Shown here in pieces: positions 1 to 9,362 of a DNA stretch of 12,601 nucleotides. This DNA comes from Candolleomyces eurysporus. Lineage: Eukaryota; Basidiomycota; Agaricomycetes; Agaricales; Psathyrellaceae. The notes beneath the pieces are model-generated. The model was not told the DNA's origin. It worked only from the letters and a program-made list of their open reading frames with translations, and did no database searches. Both the position numbers and the translations under genes were made by a program. The stretch is taken from NCBI GenBank assembly GCA_027579435.1, contig JANBPK010001420.1, positions 1 through 12,601 of the forward strand. The letters are read 5' to 3'. How positions within the stretch are numbered: the stretch's first letter is position 1; every line of letters starts with the position of its first letter.

Positions 1-673
1 TTTTGGTGGCTTCAACAGCAGCAAGTGAGTTATAGCCAAGTCGTACGGTACTGGAACACTCACCGATGACCGCCAGAGTGTTTTCGATGCCATGGCTAGT
101 GGCGGCCTCCTCTTCATGCTTCGGAACGGGTGGAGTGATCGGGGTCTCCGCCGAAGCGGTTTGTTCGTTCTTCGCAGCTAAAAGAGACGCAGCGTAAGTA
201 GAGTTGGGGGAAAGATGACGCCGCCTCCTGACCTGTTCCAAGTTCGGCAGGGGCACTGGGGGGCCTCCTCTGCGCTCGGGGTCCCNTACAACAGCAGCAG
301 CCTCAGTGTCGACAGCGCCCATTCCACCGGCCGCAGAAACTTCCCCATCCCTACCCATGGCATCGGCATTGTCGCCCGACCCCGAAGCAGCAGTACCCCC
401 GGCGTCTTGAGACCTTGTTTCTCCCTCTCCCTCGTTCTTCGGCTTGCCTCGCAACGACTTGACGCCCTTCTTTGCCTTCTGCACGCGCCTTTCCACCTTA
501 GCCTTCCCTTTTTCATACTTCTTCTCCATCCATGCTTTCATTCGGCCGGTTCTGCTAGGGGGTCGACTGCCATCGGTGCCTGGCGTCGCAGCCCGAGACA
601 AATTTGGCGTGCGCTCCGGATTGTCGGGAAGGCCGAGGTTTCCACCTCCTCCAGAGTCGGTAAATTCAGACAT
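1..673 (-). CDS. N-terminal part of an unrecognised disordered, basic protein (runs off left edge)
   Basis: Reading the minus strand from the ATG at 673-671 gives an open frame of 224 codons to the window edge, so the C-terminus lies outside. I do not recognise the protein. It opens with a Gly/Pro/Ser-rich stretch (MSEFTDSGGGGNLGLPDNPE), followed at about residues 44-80 by a strongly Lys/Arg-rich, probably helical segment (MKAWMEKKYEKGKAKVERRV). Next come an acidic Gly/Ala-rich part, a Pro/Arg-rich part (PPVPLPNLEQVRRRR), and a last visible piece, TLAVIGECSSTVRLGYNSLA, that looks like the start of a folded helical domain. Disordered leaders before a helical domain are common in fungal NACHT/NLR-type proteins, but that identity is only a guess. 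The N at 286 and a nearby run of six C make the frame around residue 130 uncertain. Introns beyond the edge cannot be judged. Confidence 0.6.
   Translation of the reverse strand, partial: MSEFTDSGGGGNLGLPDNPERTPNLSRAATPGTDGSRPPSRTGRMKAWMEKKYEKGKAKVERRVQKAKKGVKSLRGKPKNEGEGETRSQDAGGTAASGSGDNADAMGRDGEVSAAGGMGAVDTEAAAVVXDPERRGGPPVPLPNLEQVRRRRHLSPNSTYAASLLAAKNEQTASAETPITPPVPKHEEEAATSHGIENTLAVIGECSSTVRLGYNSLAAVEATK
286..286. other. Ambiguous base inside the left partial gene
   Basis: The N falls in a codon of the minus-strand frame that remains open if the N is counted. If the N is dropped, that frame ends at 180-178, unless the run of six C at about 264-269 also lacks one C. Dropping the N and adding a C would give GTPSAEEAPPVPLPNLEQ in place of DPERRGGPPVPLPNLEQ. 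Both readings rejoin the same downstream frame. Confidence 0.6.
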
Positions 674-1084
674 ATTGGCTCGTTGGTTGGTTGGTTCGTA
701 AAGTTCGGTTAGATCGCAAAGTTTCGCCAGTGGATGGTGGTCCAAGTTCAAGTTGCGGTCAGAGAGCCTCGAGGCAGTCCTGACGCTGATCATCGATGAC
801 CATCCCGTGACATCCCCGGTCGCTGGGTTTAGCAACTAATCCTCCGACTCCCGGGGTGCGGAGCCAATACGGTCCCAAAATAATCTCGAAACGAGCCGGC
901 CGGAGGTTGAGCGGTTCAGTAAGAAGTAGAAATAGTCGTACTTGACGAGCGTATTCAAATTATGAGGACGAGGAGCACATGGTAGGTAGACCATAAAAAC
1001 GTATGTGTATTGGATCTTCAAACACCAGACGAACAACGAAATCGAATCTACCATTCACTGATCCCCAAGGTTAAAGAATGCCGA
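674..1084. other. Intergenic stretch between the left gene and the pseudogene
   Basis: Both neighbours are on the minus strand, so this stretch should hold the promoter of the left gene and the 3' flank of the pseudogene. Just before the left gene's ATG there is a short GTTG/GGTT repeat (about 679-698). I see no convincing TATA box, RNA gene or further exon. The small open frames here look like chance. Confidence 0.5.
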
Positions 1085-3480
1085 GTCTCGGGGATCTCAT
1101 CCGAGGAAATCGAATATGACCCTCAGGCGGCCACGTTCTGTTGGAAGGTAGGCAGAGAGGCTAGGTCGACCATTTGCAGAGCTGGAGGATTTTGTCTCCG
1201 TCCGTGCACCGCAGAATTTGGTTCGAGTTGCTCGTGTAGGGAGTGGCGACAAAGGAGGAGTCTAAGCAGGGGTAGAATTTGGTTCGATGTGCGTATATTA
1301 TGGTAGGGAGCAGCAGACGTACCGGACAGTGATTAGGAGAATTCGCTTCAGTTGACAAAGGAGTCAGAGATTAAATTCGTCGTGAGACGTTGCCTGAAAA
1401 CAGAATCAATGTCCGATGTGACAGGCGACGAAAAGCACGCACGTTTGCCTAAGAATCGGTCCCTCCAATACAAGGTTCTGCAACTTATCGAGCACAACTC
1501 GTCAACAACGCGCAGAGGCAGAGAAGCGGAGTACACATACCGATTCTCGCAAATCGCAACACCCACACTGCTATTTTTGATGTACGCAGGCGTCTTCAGC
1601 CAATCTTCCTGTTCCGCGGGCAACTTGACCTATTCATAATGTAAACTGAGCAGCACCACGAAATGGTGCAGTATGGCGTCTGGAGGGCGAGCGATGAGTG
1701 GAATTCGTTCGCTGAACGTCTGCTGGAAACCCCGGAGGTCGGTATCATCCTTCCCTGTAAAACAGGTTGGTAGGTTTACCCCCGACACGTTACTTCAAGT
1801 GCTCGCTGCCGGCGAACCTCTAACGAGCAGAAGAACGTGTATAGGCTGGTCGACTTGAGGGAGTTTCTCCCCGAGCAGCTGGAGAACCAATGTCATGCAA
1901 TGAGCAAACATCAGGATAGGAAGAACACGCAAAGCACGACACACCTGGCCTACACTGGATCGAGGACGGCTCTTTGAAGCAAGTTGCCTAGTATCGACAG
2001 CTCTCCATTGATGAAGCCGACGGTGGAATCGTGTGGAAGTTTGTTGTTGAAGCATGCGAAGTGGAATATGTCGTCTGCGAGAAGGCACAAATTGTACGGT
2101 CAGGGTTCTCTCGAAAGTCAATCGCGATTGCAAGAGAACTTACTATCGCTTCGACACCGGAACAGTCAGAACAGCTCAGCTTATCGGATTCGCTAAATTA
2201 GTGCACTGCAAAGATGAATCGGTAAGTCGAGACAATATCCAACAGACAGGGCTTCACACTCACTGAAGTAGGCAAACGACGCTGGGTCGAGACGCGCAGG
2301 ATGGTGCGTTAAAAGAGTCTTATCGATAACCTCAGTTAGTTCGACAGGCAACGCTGCAAAGTCGAGACTTACGAACCTTTGCAAGCTCTCAGAACCCTAA
2401 ATCAAGGAACAAACTACCACGGTTCGCTCTCGACCAAGTGCAGATCTCCGCAGAATCAGGGAGCGCCATGCGTCCAACAAGCTACATGCAGAGGAGTCGA
2501 CCATCAGGGCTGAGTTACTCGATGAATGATCAAATCTCACCTGGTACATGGCCAAATTGACCGTACCAACACCTGCATCGCAGACGATAAAGTGCCGCGA
2601 AGGCTTGAAGCGGTGCAGGTCCATGAGACAAACACGATGAACTGCAGTGGCCTAGGGCCCTCCCACCAGGCATTGTTCCCTGCAAGAGCGCTCGCGACGA
2701 GACTAACGTATGATTTCGCAGCCTCTAGCGTGCCACGCCGCTAGAACTATGCGCCAGACCTCTGCAGTGTCTACCAGGACAAGACTTGTCAGAATCGGTA
2801 CGCGAGAAGAGGAAGCAAGTAGAGGCTAGTGTACTTACTGAGATTGGCAACGGATCCGATGTCCCTGGTGGCCTAATCCATGGCGTACTTCCAAAGGCAG
2901 GCGAGAGAGTTGATGACGAAGTCAATGAAGTCTCTCCCCGGCTGTAAGCGTCCGAAGATGTGTTAGTCAACGTGAGTACTCGTGTGGCAGAAGGCGCAAA
3001 AGGATTTACTTACAAGCATATCAGGTAACCTCAGATCCCTAGCAAACTCATCTCAAAAGGCACGGGAACCCAAGAACAATCTGAATCATTCGCCTTTCGA
3101 GGTGCCGGTCATGGGACTCGCAGTCTTCGCCTCCAAGCTTCATCCGATAACGCGGCCAACCTCATCATCGTCATCGAGTATGTCAGGATCTGGAGAGCAG
3201 GGTGCTTCGTTGATGATAGAAATTAGGACGAGCGCGGATTCACGTACCTTGCAGAAGTTTTCGAGAGATCCAGGCTAGGTAGGGATCCGCTGGACCACTC
3301 CACCCAGTGATAGTAATACGCGAAGAGCCATACCTGAGAACGTGGTACCTAGCCATTGCAGCCCACTTCAGCAACACGCTCTCGGCCAAACGCTGAAGAC
3401 CCAGAACACTTACCCAAATCAATTGGAATCGACATCCTCCCCTCCTCCGCAGCCTGCTGAGCGAAGCCTGCGGCCAACAT
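1085..3480 (-). pseudogene. Decayed divergent Hsp70/HSPA12-like ATPase gene, nearly full length
   Basis: Minus-strand frames, read across introns, follow the order of the fungal HSPA12-like Hsp70 family. Pieces seen in order: nucleotide-binding start IDLGTTFSG (spliced at 3414/3348); VGRVIG then SLEAK (3160-3125); FRLFLGSRAF (3085-3056); DFIDFVINSLACLWKYAMD (2932-2876); AEVWRIVLAAWHARGCEIIR (2765-2706); phosphate-2 motif HFIVCDAGVGTVNLAMYQ (about 2594-2541); RANRGSLFLDL (2427-2395); THHPARLDPASFAYF (2309-2265); STVGFINGELSILGNLL (2021-1971); QVDQPIHVLLLVRGSPAA (about 1855-1802); QEDWLKTPAYIKN (1611-1573); SNSNQILRCTDGDKILQLCKW (about 1232-1170). Clear introns are 3413-3349, 3247-3190, 3013-2942, 2838-2771, 2540-2482, 2376-2319, 2263-2206 and 2143-2075, with others near 1944-1879 and 1540-1480; most join matching frames. 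In-frame stops sit at 3277, 3142, 3088, 3055, 2875, 2705, 2391 and 2200, with several frameshifts. The ATPase motif is altered (DAGGGTVDL expected, DAGVGTVNL seen). The intact family is a chaperone-like ATPase of uncertain client. The family match is from memory; the breaks are seen directly. Confidence 0.87.
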
Positions 3481-3907
3481 AGGCAGACGGAGACGGTGGA
3501 GTCGTCGATCCCGCAGGCGCGTTCAAGGCGGACGGAGGGCGCTGAGGCATCCTGAACGAGGACGGCGGAGGCGGAGAAGAATGCAATGTCGATAAACCCG
3601 TAAACTGAGACTGAACAGCGGTCGCTGGCAAAGATCGCTGAACCTGATATCCCACTGCTGGATCTCCTGTTGCTGTGCGAAAGAGTTGGGCATGCTTAAA
3701 TCGAGGACCGGCTGTTGAGATTACTGGGGTTTCTCCAATTCCATCTATGAGACTTGCAAGGACGTCGTCTGGAGTTTCTCGTTGAAAGAGAGCAAACGAT
3801 TCGAGTGGAAAAATGGAATCAGTGGTCGTGGTTGTGGCACAAGTAGAAGTAAACAATGGCCATGTTCCCGGGCACACATCAAAGCACCCGGTGTTAGGTG
3901 TTAGCAA
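3419..3907 (-). pseudogene. Possible N-terminal extension of the Hsp70-like pseudogene
   Basis: A minus-strand open frame of 162 codons begins at an ATG at 3907 and ends just where the Hsp70 motif MSIPIDLG begins in a different frame (about 3435-3414). It is Ser/Pro/Thr-rich (for example STLHSSPPPPSSF and SALNAPAGSTTPPSPSAYVG) and includes the better-ordered piece FALFQRETPDDVLASLIDG. Disordered leaders before the ATPase domain occur in this Hsp70 group. The simplest reading is that this was the 5' part of exon 1, now cut off from the ATPase frame by one frameshift near the AGGAGGGGAGG run. It could instead be a chance open frame; a shorter start at 3480-3478 (MLAAGFAQQAAEEGR) lies in the ATPase frame. 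Confidence 0.4.
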
Positions 3908-4119
3908 TTCAAATATTCAAGTTTCAACAACAGCGGCATTGTGAATAATTTGCGACAAAGACACAGTTGCCACAACGCTTCGCCGCTCAGGTATAGTATA
4001 AAAAGAGCTATGAGAATTGGCGGAAGGCCTCTTCCAATCTCACCACACTCCTCTCTCACCTGCGAATAGCAAAACTCAGCAACTCCCATAGCTACGATCA
4101 CGAATACCACTCGCTTCAA
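3908..4119. promoter_or_regulatory. Divergent intergenic promoter region
   Basis: These 212 nt separate the head of the minus-strand Hsp70-like pseudogene, if it began at 3907, from the plus-strand zinc-finger gene. Any bidirectional promoter would lie here. The plus-strand side carries a TATA-like box and then a pyrimidine-rich tract (about 4029-4062, CTTCCAATCTCACCACACTC) that is a likely transcription-start region. Confidence 0.5.
3997..4005 (+). promoter_or_regulatory. TATA box of the zinc-finger gene
   Basis: TATAAAAAG lies 115 nt upstream of the ATG at 4120. A CT-rich initiator-like stretch follows about 25-60 nt downstream, the usual spacing for a fungal TATA promoter. Confidence 0.55.
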
Positions 4120-7100
4120 ATGTCTGGCAATGTCCTCGATCTAGGACTTCCACAGGACGCGACGGTTGACAGCAATATACAGCCGATCTGGAATGCTCAA
4201 ACCGAGACTAACGACTCTGCGGTGAGCACTATCAATGGTAACTTGGATCTCAATTTTCCTGGGTAAGTTACCCATCCAATTCAATTCGCAGTCCATCGTA
4301 AGTTATTCATTGACGTTGTAGCGTGGATTATGGCCTCCAGGTTGGCAGTAGCTTCGACGTGGACATTCAAGGTCCAAGTCAATTCGCGGATGAGGTCAAT
4401 CCTAGTGGCCGTGGCCGCGCGCCGGAACTGGTGCCTGCACCTTTTACCAATGCGACTCAACCCAACTCTGATCTCCCTGTCGGCGGGGAGTTTGATTTCA
4501 CAGATTCTTTCGAAACCTGGTCCCCTCAGTCCCTTCAACANGCTACCCGTTTGTCAAGAGTCGACTCCAGCGGCGACCTCTTCTGCGTCTGCCTCCCTCG
4601 ATGCTTGTCAACAAGCAGAAATGGCTGGACTGAGTTCCGCAGCTCCCGCATTGGATGTTGCCAACGTTCCACAGGCTGGTCCTTCTGCTCACCTAGATCT
4701 GGCCGGATTGGCTCAGGAGACTGCTGTTTGGCGGCATTCGACTCTATCGGCGAACTCCTCTTCTTCATCTGCCTCTGTGAATGCTCAACAAGCCGAAGTC
4801 AACTATGTGCTTAAGGGCAATGATTTCGTGATGTCTCAGGCTGGACCTCCAGCAGTGTCTTCGTTGGTTGAAGCAAACCTAACTCAGGATGATTCTTCTC
4901 AACCAACTCAACCTCATCCTGCCTTCGAATTTCCCGAGTCCCTGGCCGGCTTTGATACCGTTCCTTCTGAGACCGTTTCTCCTCCTACCATGGATCAGAC
5001 GTTCTTCGGCATCTCTAACAATTTCGATTGGATGGTGCCTTCCGTCGAGAGGCTTGCTGCTACTGTGCTAAGTTCTGCCTCTGAGATGGCGCTACCGGTT
5101 ACGGCCAATGCTCAACGTCCTCAGCTCTCTCAGAATCCCCACCCGTTCCTCGCTCCCCAGCCTGTAGTAAATGGTGCTGAGAATTTTGGGGGCTCTTCGT
5201 CTAGAATGATGGCTCCACCCGCTATGGACAACATCCGCCCTCCTCAGGCTCTGCGGCCTGGTCCTCGGACTGCAAGTGGTCCCAACGTCTCCTCGCAATC
5301 TGGAATGGGTCCGTCAGGCTACGGTGCTCCTACTTTGAACGGTTGTCCATCTCGGATGAGGGCTTTGGCGTCCGCTAGTATGGTTAATGCTCAGCTTTCT
5401 CAGCAGCAGCGGTTTCGTCCTCAGTTGCCGACTTATGCAACAAGTCAGTCAGGCGACGGCGCTCCCAATCTGAACGGTTCTTCGTCGAGAGTGGGAATGA
5501 CAGTCCCTGTCAAAACCTTGAATGCTCAGGCTTCAATGCCTCTTCCAATGGCAGCCGCCAGGGTACCACTGACGGCCACGCAGAGTGCTCAATCTCGTCA
5601 ATTTCCCCTCCGAACTCCAGTTCAGTCCCACTTCGTTCCTCAGATGGTAAACAACTTCGTCCCTAAGCCGGCAGCTTTCGCCAATCCTCAGGCCATCGTC
5701 AGTATCCCCAACAACAATTTTATTGGTCCAGCCTCGATGATTGCGAACCACAACATGCAACGCAATGCTCTTCTCACTGCCTCCGCTATGAGGTCACAGC
5801 CGATTACGCAGAATGGCGAGCCTCCGTCTCTCTTCCCTTCTGCTCCAGGTTCTAACCCTCCGATCCATCTGCGAATAGGGAATCCTTACCATAGCTCATT
5901 CCCCAATTACGGAGCCTCTCAGCAAATCACTCGACCTGCCTCAGGTTTACCGCCTCTCTTTACCTGTTCCCAAATGCCCATCTGTGTCCCCATCAGTAAC
6001 TTTGGACTCCCTCAACGAAGCACAGGACCTGGTTTATCGCCTCCCTTCCTTTGGTCGCAAGTCCCGAACGATCTCCCGATGGCTGATGCCCACCATCAAT
6101 ATGACGCCAGTTTGGGTAGGGATCCCGGAGTGGACCATTGGGAGATACAGAATCATCAGCATCATGCTGCGAATGCTCAACAACGACTCTATCAAATCCA
6201 TCAAGCGGGTCCTAGTTCACTGACTATGTTGGATGTGAGGTTTAAGAAGGCTTCACCGGCAGAGATTATAGAACCAGTCAGTAAAGAAGCTGGAGGATTG
6301 GTTCATCCTCCCCACTCAGATCCCAGCAAGTTGACGTCGGCGTCTTTCCAAACAGTCATTTGCGCCTCAGCGGCAGCTAATACCCTGCAGGTTGCCTGCC
6401 GGCCGACATCCCAATCGGACAAGACAAGCCTTCGGAGGAAACATAAGTCTCTCGTGTGGTATTCCGATGGGACCAAGTCACTTCCAGGAGCTCGGCGTAA
6501 GGCGCACCGAAAGTCCAAAGCCGTAACCCAGACGCAGCCAGATAGCGGCACAGACCAGTTGTTAAATCAACGGTCTGAAGAACATCGTTTGGGGACGCTG
6601 CTTCAGCAACAGGCCGAGCAGGTCGACACCCAGGACGCTTTTCCCCAAAAATCGCATAATCTAACAAGTAGCGACCGTTATCAGCGATGTAGCGTCGCAA
6701 CAGCATCATCCTCCGGCCCCTCTTCCAAGAGGAAGAGAGGCGAGTCTGGAGATCAAGACGAAGAGGAGCAAGAAGGAGGTGACGGGTTGCTTCCGAGCAG
6801 GTAAGTCGTTCTTCTTCAGTCAACTTCCACCGAATCCTGATGAAATGAATGTAGCCCAGTCAAGGCAAGGAAACACAGGGCAATAAAGCCTGTTCAAGAG
6901 ACGATGACCACCGGACCTCATACCCTCAACGAAGCATTGCAGATCGTGCTCTCCGGACGGCGTTGCCAGTGGGCCTCAGACTGCATCCATGAAATCGAGC
7001 CTAGACTCGGCGCGTATTGGGAACACGTTAAGAGCGTGCACAAACCGACCCTTACCAAAGGAAAAAACACTGTTAGGTGTCAGATATTAGGCTGCTCCCT

Positions 7101-7401
7101 GTCGAGTGTCCGTCTGGATACACACCTATCCATGCACCTCGATAACCACTGCCACCGCAATCATGGTATGAAGGTGGTGTGTTGGGATCTTGAGTGTCGG
7201 CATGAATGGAAGTCGGAGGAGTTGTATAGGCCTGAGAGACACCTCAGGAGCAGGAGGCACCATGACGAACGCTATGGGGTTGTTTTGCCATTTAGGCCAC
7301 TGGAGCTACCGCGGGAGCGTAGTCAGAAGAAGACGAGAGATAAGGAATATTGGAAGAGTCTCTTCCGAACGTCGCGAGAGCTGCAACAACTGCAACAATA
7401 G
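4120..7401 (+). CDS. Putative nuclear DNA-binding protein: long disordered N-terminus with three C2H2-like zinc fingers
   Basis: Three exons, 4120-4262, 4322-6800 and 6855-7401, are joined by introns with GTAAGT donors and TAG acceptors (59 and 54 nt, both phase 2). With the N at 4541 removed the coding length is 3168 nt, exactly 1056 codons including the stop. Residues 1 to about 740 are rich in Ser, Pro, Gln, Asn and Ala, with recurring NAQ and NGSSSR motifs and no clear fold. About 749-782 is basic (TSLRRKHKSL, ARRKAHRKSK), and KRKR near 850 is followed by an acidic run (DQDEEEQEGGD), so nuclear import is likely. The C-terminus has three Cys2His2-like sites: C911, C917, H931, H936; C949, C954, H964, H968; C983, C988, H1003, H1009. 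Spacing differs from classical fingers but suits the degenerate C2H2 proteins common in Agaricomycetes. Transcription regulation is inferred; no target is visible. The start is the first ATG after the TATA box that leads into this frame. Confidence 0.88.
4541..4541. other. Spurious N that breaks the zinc-finger gene
   Basis: Upstream of the N the coding frame is that of codons starting at 4323; downstream it is that of codons starting at 4330. Deleting the N joins them exactly (SLQ before, QLPVCQESTP after) and makes the three-exon total divisible by three. As deposited, an automatic annotation would truncate or split the protein. Confidence 0.9.
5934..6092 (+). repeat. Internal imperfect duplication in the disordered region
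   Basis: The segments SGLPPLFTCSQMPICVPISN (about 5941-6000) and PGLSPPFLWSQVPNDLPMAD (about 6029-6088) line up as an imperfect repeat of about 20 residues within the zinc-finger gene. A second looser pair is SQSGMGPSGYGAPTLNGCPS (about 5296-5355) and SQSGDGAPNLNGSSSR (about 5443-5490). Each of these two is followed by an NAQ motif. Confidence 0.6.
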
Positions 7402-7640
7402 CGGTTGGAGGAGAATGGGTGGGGGATGTGGAAATGAGCGAAAGCGGTAATCAGGCATTCTTTCGAACTCGTGTATTTATAGATTTCGTATGTTGTGTAG
7501 TTTCTTCTGATCCAAACAATTTTTATCTATTTCTTCGAAATGACATCGTCTTATCGATCATCGCCTAACCCCTACCCTTGTCCCATAGGGGATTAGGGAG
7601 GGCTTATTGAGTACAATGCCAATGCAACAGATTAACCTCA
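7402..7640. other. 3' flank of the zinc-finger gene
   Basis: No gene is seen. The first 150 nt become AT-rich (about 7470-7560), as expected for a 3' UTR and polyadenylation region. A 6-bp hairpin, CCCCTA at 7569-7574 with TAGGGG at 7586-7591 and an 11-nt loop, follows; it is too weak to call a terminator. Confidence 0.4.
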
Positions 7641-7772
7641 CCACCTCAGGCAGGAGCTGATGGCACTGATGGCAGGGTCTCAGAGGGGGTTTAAATGACA
7701 TCGGGGAACCCCGTTCGAGAGGGTCCCTGTTGTGCAGATTCAAGGACCCGATTCACGCTATAATTAGCACCG

Positions 7773-9362
7773 TGCACTTTCAAACTGCACAAGCCGCTGC
7801 TCGTGCAGATCGGTCCAGTTGCACGGTTTGGGCCCCAGTGGTGCAGTATGTGTGAAAACTGAGGACAGGCGCGTATAAGCCTCAGTACGTGTGAAGGGTA
7901 GAATTTGGTGCACTTTCGCCCGTGCCGCCGCATGCATTTTCGTGCCGGACAGAAAAATGCCACTGCCATTTTTACAGCTTCAGCAAGCAACTTGTGCCTT
8001 TGCTCGGGTGCACGAGGGATGTAATAGAATAGTAGAATCCAATTTCGAGCTCAGTTGAGCCTACAGTCTGGGGCAGTGACGAGAAAAAAATAAAGCGTTG
8101 ACTGGGGGTTCTTCCCGGTTTCTGCAGTTTCGAGCGTGTGCCATCTCAAACCGAGATCTAACAGAGAAGGGTGAAACAACCTACAATTATGACAATTCGG
8201 ATATTTTGGAGAGATTAAATCAAGTTTAAAGTAACGAAATGACGCTGATAGCCCACAGATGTGAAGTTACAGAAAACATAGTATAAAATCAAGTCATCCA
8301 CCTTCCTCTGCATCGGAATACTTGATTACAGCTATACCTACAAGCCAAATACACAGCACTGTGGTAGGTGCTCGCGACTTACTTCTCTCTGCATGTATTT
8401 CTAGCAGAATGTGGCTTACATGGAGGGGAGAGCAGATGTAACTAGCTGTCATTTTGCTGATCAGAAGAGCTGCTGAGGACCTCAGATAGTGAGGAAATAC
8501 AGAGATCCATGCCTTTAATACAGTTTTTCGATATTGAGCTCAGTGATTCTTCGGAATACTGGAAGGGGGAAGGGAGGATTCAACACGGATCTCTCATTTC
8601 GGTACGATATCATCAAGGCACTGTCTGACTTCCTCGATTTCGTCCGACTTTTATGAATCGAGCACATCTAGTGTTACAACCTCATCCCGGGCCTCAACAT
8701 TTCGAAAACAACATATTTTCTTAATATCTTTCACACAAAACCGGATCCCTAGCATCAAGTACAGAGCCTCTAGGAGAGGATATGTTTTTGATCGAGCGCA
8801 TATTTTGCCGGTCCGGCCTCCGTTTGTGGCTGTGCACTTTATTTCTCTCTGTCTACCCAACATCTACCCTCTCCACAACGTCTTTCCAGCACCGTAGACT
8901 AGTCTATAAATTGAACAGAGCTTTTCAAACACACAAGACATGCTATCCCAAACCTCTCCCAACGGCCAGCACTGCTGTGCATCTCAATCGGCAGTTTTTG
9001 GATGCTCGATGCATTTTGCCCGTGGTTGATTATTCTGAGCCCTACTTACTTTGCAATTATCATCAGTGTTATATGGCCTTTGTACGGTGAGACTTATGGG
9101 TGGTTTTGGGAATAATCTGGATGGGATACACAATTCCCGCGGAAGCGCACCCAATCTGCATCACAAAATCTGCATGTGCGAGAAATGCAGTAATTTTTCG
9201 AGAAGTAACAACATGCTACAGAAAGGCGCGCACGATTCTAACTACAAGACAGTATAGCGCGCAACACGGAATTGCAGTAGCAGCTATGGCCGCTGCACCT
9301 GCACTTTCGGAACTCGAGGCATTCCTAATTTGGATTATAGTGGGGACTGCTTCGTGCACTTT
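7773..9362 (+). repeat. Five dispersed copies of TGCACTTT
   Basis: The octamer occurs at about 7773, 7909, 8833, 9300 and 9355, all in the same orientation; four of the five are followed by C. About 0.02-0.03 copies would be expected by chance in 1.6 kb of random sequence. I noticed no copy elsewhere in the window. Confidence 0.7.
8050..9120. other. No supported gene; AT-rich core
   Basis: I see no gene that can be supported here. One plus-strand open frame (8782-9090, 102 codons, starting MFLIERIFCRSGLRLWLC) begins at a true ATG, but it has no recognisable domain, no intron evidence and no coding-like amino-acid pattern, so I treat it as chance. Much of 8090-8360 is AT-rich. Confidence 0.5.

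Noticed and set aside
2054..2266. A plus-strand stretch containing RTYYRFDTGTVRTAQLIG, briefly reminiscent of a C-terminal motif of another Hsp70 group
   Set aside because: It is antisense to the clear minus-strand pseudogene and out of order for the family, so the likeness is coincidence.
1352..3278. Several plus-strand open frames of 60-98 codons, some with protein-like stretches
   Set aside because: They lie opposite the Hsp70-like pseudogene, whose minus-strand motifs explain the codon-like pattern. The plus-strand frames match nothing I know.
4281..6823. Minus-strand open frames of 68-148 codons under the zinc-finger gene
   Set aside because: They are shadows of the long plus-strand coding exon; none shows a start context, introns or domain.
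7588..7600. TTAGGG word suggesting a telomere repeat
   Set aside because: It occurs once and is not in a tandem array; chance.
7704..7726. GTTCGAGA between CCC and GGG, like a tRNA T-arm
   Set aside because: No matching D-arm, anticodon arm or acceptor stem could be placed around it.
7691..7990. Minus-strand open frame of 99 codons
   Set aside because: It overlaps the GTGCA-rich block and has no recognisable content; its Cys/His richness follows from the repeated words.
8782..9090. Plus-strand open frame of 102 codons
   Set aside because: It has a true ATG but no domain, no neighbours to support it and an amino-acid pattern like translated non-coding DNA.
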